Shown here: piece after piece, positions 1 to 5,911 of the stretch
Position numbering within the stretch: position 1 is the stretch's first letter
How the letters are laid out: each line of letters begins with the position of its first letter
Origin: Actinomycetes bacterium
GTDB taxonomy: Bacteria; Actinomycetota; Actinomycetes; Actinomycetales; Microbacteriaceae
Reading direction: 5' to 3'
Assembly: GCA_023451265.1 (NCBI GenBank)
Contig: JAEYAG010000172.1
Coordinates: forward strand, 1-10,469
Length of the DNA stretch: 10,469 bases
Notes under the pieces: model-generated
What the model was told of the DNA's origin: nothing
Database searches by the model: none
What the model saw: the letters and a program-made list of their open reading frames with translations, nothing else
Translations under genes and position numbers: made by a program

Positions 1-1080
1 GTCGTGGGCCGCCGCGACTCCCGCGTTGACGGCACTCCCGCCCGCGGTGTTCAGGCCCAGGGCCAGCGCGGGGTCGGTGCGCAGCGCCTCGCGCCATCCC
101 GCCGACGCGATCCGCCGGACGTACGGCAGCGTCGCATTGGTCAGCGCCGACGTGGACGTGTTCGGCACGGCCCCCGGCATGTTGGCGACGCAGTAGAAGA
201 CGCTGCCGTGCACCGGGAAGGTCGGATCGGCGTGCGTGGTCGGATGGGTGTCCTCGAAGCATCCGCCCTGGTCCACAGCGATGTCCACGAGCACCGAACC
301 GGGCCGCATGCGCGCCACCATGTCGTTGGTCACGAGCTTCGGCGCCTTCGCGCCCGGGATGAGCACCGACCCGATGACGAGATCCGAGCCGGTGACGGCG
401 CGGTCGAGGTCCAGCGGATTCGATGCGGCGGTCTTGACGCGACCCTGGAAGTGGTCGTCGAGAAAGCGCAGCCGCTGGATGTTCGTGTCGAAGATGGTGA
501 CGTCGGCGCCGAGTCCCGCGGCGATGACGGCGGCGTTGGCTCCCGCGACGCCCCCGCCGATGACCGTGACGGATGCCGGGCGGGTGCCCGGCACGCCCGA
601 CATCAGCAGTCCGAGTCCGCCCGCGGAGCGCATCAGCGTCGCCGCGCCCACCGTCGGGGCGAGACGCCCCGCGACCTCGCTCATCGGCGCGAGCAGCGGT
701 AGCGTGCCGCCCGGCAGCTGCACGGTCTCGTAGGCGATCGCGGTGACGCCGTCGGCGAGCAGCCGCTCGGTCAGCGGTCGGTCGGCCGCCAGATGCAGAT
801 AGGTGAACAGCACGAGGTCGTCGCGGAAGTAGTCGTACTCCGCCGCGATCGGCTCCTTGACCTTCAGCAGCAGCTCGGCGCGCGCCCAGATCTCGGCCGC
901 GTCGTCGAGCAGGGTCGCCCCGGCGGCCTCATACTCGGCATCCGTCATCGACGAGCCGACTCCGGCGCCGCGCTGCACGTACACCTCGTGGCCGGCCGCG
1001 GCGAGGTCGTGGACCCCGGCGGGGGTCAGGGCCACCCGGTACTCGTTGTTCTTGATCTCGGTGGGGACACAGATGCGCAT
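1..1080 (-). CDS. ald: Alanine dehydrogenase, C-terminus cut by window edge
   Basis: NAD-dependent L-alanine dehydrogenase, reversibly converting alanine to pyruvate, ammonium and NADH in the cytoplasm. The reading frame is open for 360 codons from ATG 1080-1078 to the window edge; the family is about 371 residues, so only some ten C-terminal residues are missing. Residues match the Mycobacterium tuberculosis enzyme at the same numbers: Arg15 and Lys75 (pyruvate binding), His96 (catalytic), Ser134, the Rossmann loop GGGVAG at 175-180, Asp198 and Arg203 (NAD binding), Asp270 (catalytic) and Asn300. The N-terminus MRICVPTEIKNNEYRVALTP is the family signature. The start is fixed by a strong AAGGAGGAG sequence just upstream. 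The gene lies 44 bp after the asparaginase stop on the same strand, so co-transcription is likely. Nothing looks degraded in the visible part. Confidence 0.97.
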   Translation of the reverse strand, partial: MRICVPTEIKNNEYRVALTPAGVHDLAAAGHEVYVQRGAGVGSSMTDAEYEAAGATLLDDAAEIWARAELLLKVKEPIAAEYDYFRDDLVLFTYLHLAADRPLTERLLADGVTAIAYETVQLPGGTLPLLAPMSEVAGRLAPTVGAATLMRSAGGLGLLMSGVPGTRPASVTVIGGGVAGANAAVIAAGLGADVTIFDTNIQRLRFLDDHFQGRVKTAASNPLDLDRAVTGSDLVIGSVLIPGAKAPKLVTNDMVARMRPGSVLVDIAVDQGGCFEDTHPTTHADPTFPVHGSVFYCVANMPGAVPNTSTSALTNATLPYVRRIASAGWREALRTDPALALGLNTAGGSAVNAGVAAAHD

Positions 1081-1082
1081 GA

Positions 1083-1098
1083 GACTCCTCCTTGAGTC
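1083..1098 (-). promoter_or_regulatory. Strong ald ribosome binding site in a small hairpin loop
   Basis: AAGGAGGAG (1085-1093 on the minus strand) lies 4 nt before the ald ATG and decides that start. Reading the transcript, GACTC and GAGTC flank the core AAGGAG, so a 5-bp stem could present or mask it. The Shine-Dalgarno sequence is plain; the hairpin is short and its relevance is uncertain. Confidence 0.8.
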
Positions 1099-1124
1099 CG
1101 TCGGCCTCGTGGGCGTCGGGACGG

Positions 1125-2114
1125 CTATATCGTCGGCCGGATGAGGCCGACCGGGTTTCCGCCGCCGGTCACGGTCAACGGAAGCTGGGCGATCACGCCG
1201 GCGACGTCGGCGGCGGCGAGGGCGCCGGCGCGAACGAGCAGCGTGAGGGCGATGGCCGTGGCGGCGCGGCCGCTGCCATCGAGCACCTTGAGGGCGACGG
1301 TCACGCCGTTCGGCGCGGTCATGATCATGACGCCTTCGGCGCCGCCCTTCGCGAACACGCCGAGGCGCTCGATGGCGATCGTGTCGGGGCGCCCGGGGCC
1401 GTCGATCGCCCACGGATTCTCGCGCACCGCCCGCACGAGCGTGCCCGCCAGGCGGTGCAGGGCGAACGGCGAGCGTTCGGATGCCGTGCCGATGCGGTGC
1501 GCGGCGCGCGCCAGGGCGGTGAGGCTCATCGCGTGCACGGGTGCGCCGCATCCGTCGACGGCGGTCGCGGCGACCTTCGCGCCGGTCAGGCGCTCGACGA
1601 CCTCGCGGATGTGCATCTGCAGCGGGTGGTTCGGGTCCAGGTAGGTCGCGGTGTCCCATCCGTTCGCCACACACGCCAGCAGCATCGTGGCGTGCTTGCC
1701 GGAGCAGTTCATGCGCACGCGCTCGGGCTGCCCGAGCTCGCGGACCATCTCATCGCGGGTGGCGGTGTCGGTGGGCCACGAGGGCGGGCACGCGAGGTCG
1801 TCCTCGCCGAGTCCGGCGGAGTGGAGGATGTCGCGGACGACGGCGACGTGGCGGTCGGTGCCCGCGTGGCTCGCGGTGGCCAGGGCGAGACGCTCGCCCT
1901 CGAGGGTGGCGCCGGCGGTGAGGCAGCCCAGCGCCTGCAACGGCTTGAGGCTGGAGCGGGGGAGGATCGGCGTCTCGACGTCGCCGAGGGTGGTCTGGAC
2001 CACGCCCTCCGGGTCGAGCACGATGGCGGCTCCCGCGTGGCGCGACTCCACGAAGCCGCTGCGCTCGACGACGGCGAGCTCGACGGCCCCGGTCACCGGA
2101 AAGGTCTCTGCCAC
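1125..2114 (-). CDS. L-asparaginase, Asparaginase_II family
   Basis: Cytoplasmic enzyme of the Asparaginase_II family (the Rhizobium etli thermolabile type, unrelated to E. coli AnsA/AnsB), hydrolysing L-asparagine to aspartate and ammonia. The 329-residue length is normal for the family. Visible landmarks are the catalytic Ser-x-x-Lys tandem in RSSLKP (Ser54, Lys57), SHAGT at 82-86, NCSGKH at 136-141 (Cys137, Lys140), DGCGAP at 186-191 (Cys188) and FAKGGAEGV with Lys255. Cys137, Lys140 and Cys188 correspond to the metal-binding set described for the Rhizobium enzyme. There is no signal peptide. I chose the GTG start at 2114-2112 because a TAGGCT hexamer ends 6 nt upstream and there is no Shine-Dalgarno sequence. 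ald follows 44 bp downstream, suggesting a joint role in asparagine/alanine nitrogen use. osmC is divergent, 85 bp away. Confidence 0.93.
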   Translation of the reverse strand: MAETFPVTGAVELAVVERSGFVESRHAGAAIVLDPEGVVQTTLGDVETPILPRSSLKPLQALGCLTAGATLEGERLALATASHAGTDRHVAVVRDILHSAGLGEDDLACPPSWPTDTATRDEMVRELGQPERVRMNCSGKHATMLLACVANGWDTATYLDPNHPLQMHIREVVERLTGAKVAATAVDGCGAPVHAMSLTALARAAHRIGTASERSPFALHRLAGTLVRAVRENPWAIDGPGRPDTIAIERLGVFAKGGAEGVMIMTAPNGVTVALKVLDGSGRAATAIALTLLVRAGALAAADVAGVIAQLPLTVTGGGNPVGLIRPTI

Positions 2115-2120
2115 CCGGCC

Positions 2121-2126
2121 AGCCTA
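2121..2126 (-). promoter_or_regulatory. Candidate -10 element of a leaderless asparaginase transcript
   Basis: TAGGCT on the minus strand, followed by 6 nt and then GTG. It fits the actinobacterial TAnnnT -10 with transcription starting at or next to the start codon. No clear -35 hexamer is seen at 16-18 nt spacing. Confidence 0.6.
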
Positions 2127-2187
2127 TCGCCGCGCGCCGGCCCGGCCGGGGTGTCGCGGCATCCGCCCGTGCGCCCCGGCGCCGTGG

Positions 2188-2193
2188 CAGACT
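2188..2193 (+). promoter_or_regulatory. Candidate -10 element of a leaderless osmC-family transcript
   Basis: CAGACT followed by GACCGG and then ATG, the same geometry as the asparaginase, plsC, dxr and pflB starts but with C in place of the first T. No Shine-Dalgarno sequence is present. It lies in the 85-bp divergent gap shared with the asparaginase promoter. Confidence 0.5.
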
Positions 2194-2199
2194 GACCGG

Positions 2200-2676
2200 A
2201 TGCTGGGTGAACACCGCTACGCGCTGCGCAGTCGCTGGACGGGCAACCGGGGGACCGGGACGAGCGGATACCGCGACTACGACCGGTCGGTCACGATCTC
2301 GATCGACGGCAAGCCCGACCTCGCCGCTTCGAGCGACCGCCCGTTCCGCGGCGACGGCGCGAAGTGGAACCCGGAGGACCTGCTGCTGGCGGCGCTGTCG
2401 GACTGTCACCTGCTGTCGTATCTGCACGCGTGCGTGCAGGCGGGCGTCGTCGTCGTCTCCTACGATGACGAGGCGACGGGGGTCATGACCGAAGACGGCC
2501 GCGGCGGCGGCGCGTTCACCGAGGTGACGCTGCGCCCGCGGGTCGTGGTGGCCGCGGCATCCATGATCGCGGCGGCCGAGGCCGCGCACGCGCAGGCCCA
2601 CGAGTGGTGCTTCATCGCCAACTCGGTGAACTTCCCGGTGCGCCACGACGCCGTGGTCACCGCCCTCGCCGGCTGA
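2200..2676 (+). CDS. OsmC family peroxiredoxin-like protein
   Basis: A 158-residue cytoplasmic protein of the OsmC/Ohr superfamily, thiol peroxidases that reduce organic hydroperoxides and protect against oxidative stress. Family features are the W-x-P-x-x-LLLAAL-x-x-C block (Trp56, Pro58, peroxidatic Cys69), the second cysteine in CFIANSVNFPV (Cys137) about 68 residues later, and the N-terminal WTGNRGTGTSGYRDY segment that carries the conserved arginine (probably Arg25). Both redox cysteines are present, so it is probably active. It resembles the OsmC-like branch more than Ohr itself, so the substrate is uncertain. The frame stays open far upstream, antisense to the asparaginase; I chose ATG 2200 because homologues begin near this point and the CAGACT element lies 12 nt upstream. 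It is a single-gene unit, convergent with the nuclease-like gene and with a palindromic element downstream. Confidence 0.92.
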   Translation: MLGEHRYALRSRWTGNRGTGTSGYRDYDRSVTISIDGKPDLAASSDRPFRGDGAKWNPEDLLLAALSDCHLLSYLHACVQAGVVVVSYDDEATGVMTEDGRGGGAFTEVTLRPRVVVAAASMIAAAEAAHAQAHEWCFIANSVNFPVRHDAVVTALAG

Positions 2677-2732
2677 CGCCCGCCCGCCGCCTCGGCCGCG
2701 CGCTCGGCCGCGCTGTGGCCCCGATGCGTTCC

Positions 2733-2798
2733 GAAAGCAGGCTGAATCGGCTGTCTACCGGGCGATGCCGGCCGCAACGCGCGATTCCGCCTGCTTTC
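2733..2798. repeat. 66-bp palindromic element, copy A
   Basis: Two 17-nt arms, 2733-2749 and 2782-2798, are inverted complements at 16 of 17 positions (mismatch at 2743) and enclose a 32-nt spacer. Copy B at 3796-3861 has the same length and arm arrangement, 25 of 32 identical loop bases, and the same orientation. Copy A lies 56 bp after the osmC-family stop and 11 bp after the stop of the convergent nuclease-like gene, so it could act as a bidirectional terminator, but it has no T tract. Conservation of the loop suggests a dispersed repeat family rather than a plain terminator. Confidence 0.85.
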
Positions 2799-2809
2799 AC
2801 AACCGCAAC

Positions 2810-3673
2810 TCACCGCGAGAGCGTCGCTCGACCGGAGAGCAGCCCGACGATCGCGGCGCGAACCTCGTCGGAGTGCCAGAGGATGTCTTCGGCGATCGGC
2901 CGGTAGGTGGCGTATCCGCGGACCGCGGCCGCCTGGTCGCGGCGTCGGTCCCGCTTCTGATCCGCCCACGAGGAGTGGTGCTCCTCGCTGTCGCACTCGA
3001 TGATGAGCCAGCCGTTCACCACGAAGTCGACCCTCCCGACGCCGGCGATGACGACCTGGATGTCGAAGACGCATCCGATCGAACGCAGGATCAAGCGCAT
3101 GAGGGTCTCCGGCCCCGACTCCGCCCGTGAGTCCAGCAACCGACGCAGCCGCCGGTAGCGGCGAGGGAGAGCCGCGAACAGCTCGTCCAGCTCGTCAGGT
3201 GGGAAGACGCCGAGGTGCAGCGCCGAGTCGATCGTGGCGATCGCCGCGCGCGGCGGCTGGCAGAGGACAGCCTGCCGCAGCGCGTCGAAGACGTCCACGC
3301 TCATCAACCGCGGATGCGGCGCTCGCCACAGCTGTCCGCGATGCACCCGGCCGTGCGCGCTCATCTCCGGCAGCCGCGCGGCGTCGGCGGCGACATGGAT
3401 GTGCCGCGTCGGGTGGTCCAGAACGAACACGCCGCGCCGGTGCAGCTCTGAGACGCAGGCGAGTCGGCCCCGCGATCGCGCCGCCTCGACGCAGTCGGCG
3501 TCGGTATCGGGCGCGCAGTAGACGCCGCGCCGCGGCGCGAGGAGCCGCCCGGTGCCGGCCGCGGCCCGGATGTCTCGGCTGCGCCAGCCTTGCTTCGTCA
3601 GGTCGCACGCGCGCAGGAAGGCGGGGGCCGGGCCGGAATCGACAGGACGGGATCGGAACATGCCGGCCAGCAT
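2810..3673 (-). CDS. AbiEi-like / DUF559 (Vsr-like PD-(D/E)XK) domain protein
   Basis: A 287-residue protein of unknown role. The N-terminal part (about 20-60; LTKQGWRSRDIRAAAGTG then RRGVY at 48-52) resembles the winged-helix region of AbiEi-type proteins. The C-terminal part (about 185-280) resembles DUF559, related to Vsr mismatch endonucleases of the PD-(D/E)XK fold: Glu189, Asp216 in GRVDF, Glu226-x-Asp228 in LIIECD, His232/His233, and DRRRD at 242-246 followed by GYATYR. The nuclease-type acidic residues are therefore intact. There is no signal peptide or membrane segment. Such proteins are common in Actinobacteria and are annotated only by domain; DNA cleavage here is inference. ATG 3673 is the first available start; Met5 is an alternative. 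Neither a clear Shine-Dalgarno sequence nor a TAnnnT element is seen. Copies of a 66-bp palindromic element lie 11 bp after its stop and 122 bp before its start. Confidence 0.85.
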   Translation of the reverse strand: MLAGMFRSRPVDSGPAPAFLRACDLTKQGWRSRDIRAAAGTGRLLAPRRGVYCAPDTDADCVEAARSRGRLACVSELHRRGVFVLDHPTRHIHVAADAARLPEMSAHGRVHRGQLWRAPHPRLMSVDVFDALRQAVLCQPPRAAIATIDSALHLGVFPPDELDELFAALPRRYRRLRRLLDSRAESGPETLMRLILRSIGCVFDIQVVIAGVGRVDFVVNGWLIIECDSEEHHSSWADQKRDRRRDQAAAVRGYATYRPIAEDILWHSDEVRAAIVGLLSGRATLSR

Positions 3674-3946
3674 TCTCGCCGGCGGCAGGGCGGTGGGCCC
3701 GGAGAGGCCGAACTGTGGAGAGATCGCCGAAACCGCGACCTGGGGAGAAGGCGATGAAGCGCGCGGCGGCGGCTCTTTCGGGCGGCAGCCGTCACGAAAG
3801 CAGGCGGAATCGGCTGCCTGCCGGGCGCTGCGGGCCGAAACGGTCGATTCCGCCTGCTTTCAGCACGCTCGGCGGCGGACTGGTCGGCGGGCGGCGGCCC
3901 GGCGAGGGGACCAGACGAGTGGCGGCCAGACGAGCGGATGCCGCGG
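3674..3946. other. Non-coding gap holding palindromic copy B
   Basis: A 273-bp gap between the start of the nuclease-like gene and the plsC-type stop. It contains palindromic copy B and, at 3911-3934, CCAGACGAG twice with a 15-nt period. The 122 bp directly upstream of the nuclease-like gene contain no TA dinucleotide, so no canonical -10 can be pointed to. I see no credible short gene. Confidence 0.6.
3796..3861. repeat. 66-bp palindromic element, copy B (perfect arms)
   Basis: Arms 3796-3812 and 3845-3861 are perfect 17-nt inverted complements around a 32-nt spacer. The right arm is identical to that of copy A, the left arm differs at one base, and the spacers match at 25 of 32 positions. 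The element lies 85 bp beyond the plsC-type stop and 122 bp upstream of the nuclease-like gene. It could terminate plsC transcription, or be one member of a REP-like family. Confidence 0.88.
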
Positions 3947-4747
3947 TCAGCGGCGCTCGTGCGGGAGCACCTGCTTGAGGCGTTCCACGGGGTTCGCGGC
4001 GGGGGCCTCGTTGTAGGCGTTCGCGAGCTCCTGGCCCGACAGGGCGTGGATGGCCGCCATGATCTCGTCGGTGGCGAGGCGCCGGGCCTTGCCCGACTCC
4101 GCCGATCCGTGGTGCGAGAGGTCGAGCGGCTCGCCGAAGCGCACCGTCACGCGCGGACGCAGCCGCGGGAACTTCGCCCCGACCGGCATGATCTCGTTCG
4201 TGCCGACGAGCCCGACCGGGATGACCGGCGCGCCGGTCTGCAGCGCGAGGAACGCGACGCCGGTGCGGCCCTTGTACAGCCGGCCGTCGAGCGATCGGGT
4301 GCCCTCGGGGTAGAGCGCGGTCGACCATCCCGCCTGCAGCATGCGGCGCTGCTGGTCGAGCGCATCCAGCGCAGCCTGTCCCGCGCCGCGCTGGACGGGG
4401 AAGGCACCGACCGCGTAGAAGAACTCCCGCGAGAACCAGCCCTTCACACCCTTGCCGTCGAAGTAGCTCGACTTGGCGAGGAAGCGCACCGGGCGGGGAG
4501 CGGCCATCGGGATGACGAACGAGTCGATGAAAGACAGATGGTTGCTCGCCAGGATGACCGCGCCCTTGCGCGGGAAGTTCTTGCGGCCCTCGATGCGCGG
4601 CCGGTAGATGAGACGTGCGAGCGGGGCGATCACCCAACGGCCCAGCACGTAGGTCGCGCCGATGCCGGGGACCTGACCCTCATCGGTGTCGCTCGCCGCG
4701 GCCGGCTCCGACCCGGGGGCGTCGGCAGCGGGGGTCGGTGCGGTCAC
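3947..4747 (-). CDS. 1-acyl-sn-glycerol-3-phosphate acyltransferase (PlsC family)
   Basis: Membrane-associated acyltransferase, expected to add an acyl chain to lysophosphatidate to form phosphatidate in phospholipid synthesis. With the start used here it is 266 residues. Motifs in order are NHLSFID (catalytic His70 and Asp75, the HxxxxD box), a block II-like AFPVQRG at 115-121, YPEGTRS at 146-152 (substrate binding), and VIPVGLVG in the block IV position. About 30 acidic/Ala/Pro-rich residues precede the domain. An ATG at 4786 would add 13 residues; I prefer GTG 4747 because TACCCT ends 6 nt before it, matching four neighbouring genes, and there is no Shine-Dalgarno sequence for either start. 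Actinobacteria carry several PlsC paralogues, so the exact acceptor (lysophosphatidate or another lysolipid) is not settled. It is a single-gene unit, divergent from the FKBP lipoprotein. Confidence 0.92.
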   Translation of the reverse strand: MTAPTPAADAPGSEPAAASDTDEGQVPGIGATYVLGRWVIAPLARLIYRPRIEGRKNFPRKGAVILASNHLSFIDSFVIPMAAPRPVRFLAKSSYFDGKGVKGWFSREFFYAVGAFPVQRGAGQAALDALDQQRRMLQAGWSTALYPEGTRSLDGRLYKGRTGVAFLALQTGAPVIPVGLVGTNEIMPVGAKFPRLRPRVTVRFGEPLDLSHHGSAESGKARRLATDEIMAAIHALSGQELANAYNEAPAANPVERLKQVLPHERR

Positions 4748-4753
4748 CAGACG

Positions 4754-4759
4754 AGGGTA
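4754..4759 (-). promoter_or_regulatory. Candidate -10 element of a leaderless plsC transcript
   Basis: TACCCT on the minus strand, then CGTCTG, then GTG at 4747. This geometry is why the GTG start is preferred over the upstream ATG at 4786, which would place this element inside the coding sequence. Confidence 0.5.
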
Positions 4760-4830
4760 CTCCCGAATCCATTCCGCTTCGCGCATGGCGGGCCAGGCGA
4801 TGCTCCCAGCGGGCACAGAAGAAAGTGCGC

Positions 4831-4836
4831 CAGGAT
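4831..4836 (+). promoter_or_regulatory. Weak candidate -10 for the FKBP lipoprotein gene
   Basis: CAGGAT is the best -10-like hexamer in the 126-bp divergent gap on this strand, which would give a leader of roughly 30 nt. There is no recognisable -35 hexamer. The assignment is tentative. Confidence 0.25.
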
Positions 4837-4873
4837 GGTGGGGTTCCCGTCTCCCCTTCTGTGAGGTCTTCTC

Positions 4874-5845
4874 TTGCGCCTGCGCCCGTTCGCCGCCCTG
4901 TCCGCCGCCGCCGTCTCGGTCGTTCTGCTCGCTGGGTGCTCCGGCTTGGGCGGAGGCAACGCGAGCGCGTCGCCGAGCGCGACGGATGCCGCCGCGGTCG
5001 ACCTCTGCGACGCCCAGGCCCCCGCCGGCGCGGCCTCCGACGCCGTCACCGTGTCGGGCGACGCGGGGACGGCCCCGACGGTGGCGTTCACCTCGCCGCT
5101 CGATGTCAGCGAACTGCAGGCCACCGTCGTGTCGGAGGGATCGGGCACGCCCATCACGGCGGGAGACTTCGTCTCGTACGCGATGACGGCGTACGACGCC
5201 GACAGCGGCGAGGAGATCGGTCAGATCGGCTACGAGCCCGGGCAGCTTATGCCCACGCAGATCTCCGCCGACAGCCCGCTCGGCCAGGTGCTGGGCTGCG
5301 GTGCGCCCGGCGAGCGCGTCGTCGCCGCCTTCCCTGCGAGCGAGTCGTCGGCCGCTCAGGTGTACGTGGTCGATCTGCTGAGCATCGTGCCGAGCGCGGC
5401 ATGGGGCGAGGAGCAGGCCCCCGTCGAGGGGATGCCGACCGTCGCGCTCGCCGACAACGGCGCCCCCACGATCACCCTGCCCGGCGGCGACGCGCCCACC
5501 GAGACGCAGGTCGCGGTGCTGAAGAAGGGCGACGGCTACACGGTTCAGACCGGCGACCAGGTGCTCGTGCAGTACACGGGCGTGCGGTGGTCGAACGGCG
5601 AGACCTTCGACTCCACCTGGGACAAGGGCGGCGTGCCCACGTCGTTCTCGACGACGGGCGTCGTCACGGGCTTCCAGAAGGCTCTCGAAGGGCAGACCGT
5701 CGGGTCCCAGGTGCTCGTGGTGATGCCTCCCGCCGAGGGCTACGGAGAGGGCGAGATCAACTCGACCGACCTGAAGGGCGAGACCCTCGTCTTCGTCGTC
5801 GACATCCTCGGCGCTCAGCAGGCGACGCCGACCTCGACCGAGTGA
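4874..5845 (+). CDS. FKBP-type peptidyl-prolyl isomerase lipoprotein with two FKBP-like repeats
   Basis: Exported, lipid-anchored peptidyl-prolyl cis-trans isomerase, probably assisting folding of extracytoplasmic proteins. The 323-residue product starts with a lipoprotein signal peptide (RLR, a hydrophobic stretch, lipobox LAGC with Cys22) and a Ser/Ala linker. Residues about 213-313 form a canonical FKBP_C domain with the active-site set in place: Tyr234, Phe245-Asp246, Phe258, Val263-Val264, Phe267, Tyr290 in EGYG and Phe307. Residues about 68-173 align with it (GDFVSYAMTAYDADSGEE, then GERVVAAFP and VYVVDLL) but lack the EGYG tyrosine and FD pair, so this looks like a degenerate duplicate. 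Cys45 and Cys142 could form a disulfide. The start is TTG, supported by GAGG at 4863-4866 with a 7-nt gap and by the signal peptide. A hairpin separates it from dxr. Confidence 0.93.
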   Translation: MRLRPFAALSAAAVSVVLLAGCSGLGGGNASASPSATDAAAVDLCDAQAPAGAASDAVTVSGDAGTAPTVAFTSPLDVSELQATVVSEGSGTPITAGDFVSYAMTAYDADSGEEIGQIGYEPGQLMPTQISADSPLGQVLGCGAPGERVVAAFPASESSAAQVYVVDLLSIVPSAAWGEEQAPVEGMPTVALADNGAPTITLPGGDAPTETQVAVLKKGDGYTVQTGDQVLVQYTGVRWSNGETFDSTWDKGGVPTSFSTTGVVTGFQKALEGQTVGSQVLVVMPPAEGYGEGEINSTDLKGETLVFVVDILGAQQATPTSTE

Positions 5846-5852
5846 TCGCGCC

Positions 5853-5877
5853 CGGCCGGGCGTACGGCGCCCGGCCG
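5853..5877 (+). terminator. Hairpin between the FKBP gene and dxr
   Basis: A perfect 9-bp G/C stem, CGGCCGGGC (5853-5861) with GCCCGGCCG (5869-5877), around a 7-nt loop, starting 8 nt after the FKBP stop. There is no T tract, as is common in high-G+C genomes. It separates the FKBP gene from dxr, which has its own promoter-like hexamer just downstream. Confidence 0.6.
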
Positions 5878-5898
5878 CTACGCCCCGGTCGCGCTCGA

Positions 5899-5904
5899 TA
5901 GGCT
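5899..5904 (+). promoter_or_regulatory. Candidate -10 element of a leaderless dxr transcript
   Basis: TAGGCT followed by 7 nt and then ATG 5912. The octamer GATAGGCT is identical to that before the asparaginase gene. No Shine-Dalgarno sequence precedes the ATG. Confidence 0.6.
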
Positions 5905-5911
5905 GATCGTC

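Noticed and set aside
4..2195. Plus-strand open frames at 4-702, 793-1095 and 1092-2195
   Set aside because: They are shadows of ald and the asparaginase, with Arg/Ala/His-rich products and no recognisable family.
1651..2199. Longer start for the OsmC-family gene
   Set aside because: The extra 183 residues are antisense to the asparaginase. Homologous sequence begins at the ATG at 2200.
2733..3861. CRISPR array or insertion-sequence ends
   Set aside because: There are only two copies about 1 kb apart, each itself palindromic, in direct not inverted orientation, with no transposase between them and no target-site duplication that I can see.
3911..3934. CCAGACGAG repeated at a 15-nt period
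   Set aside because: Only two units, in GC-rich non-coding sequence. Too little to call a functional repeat.
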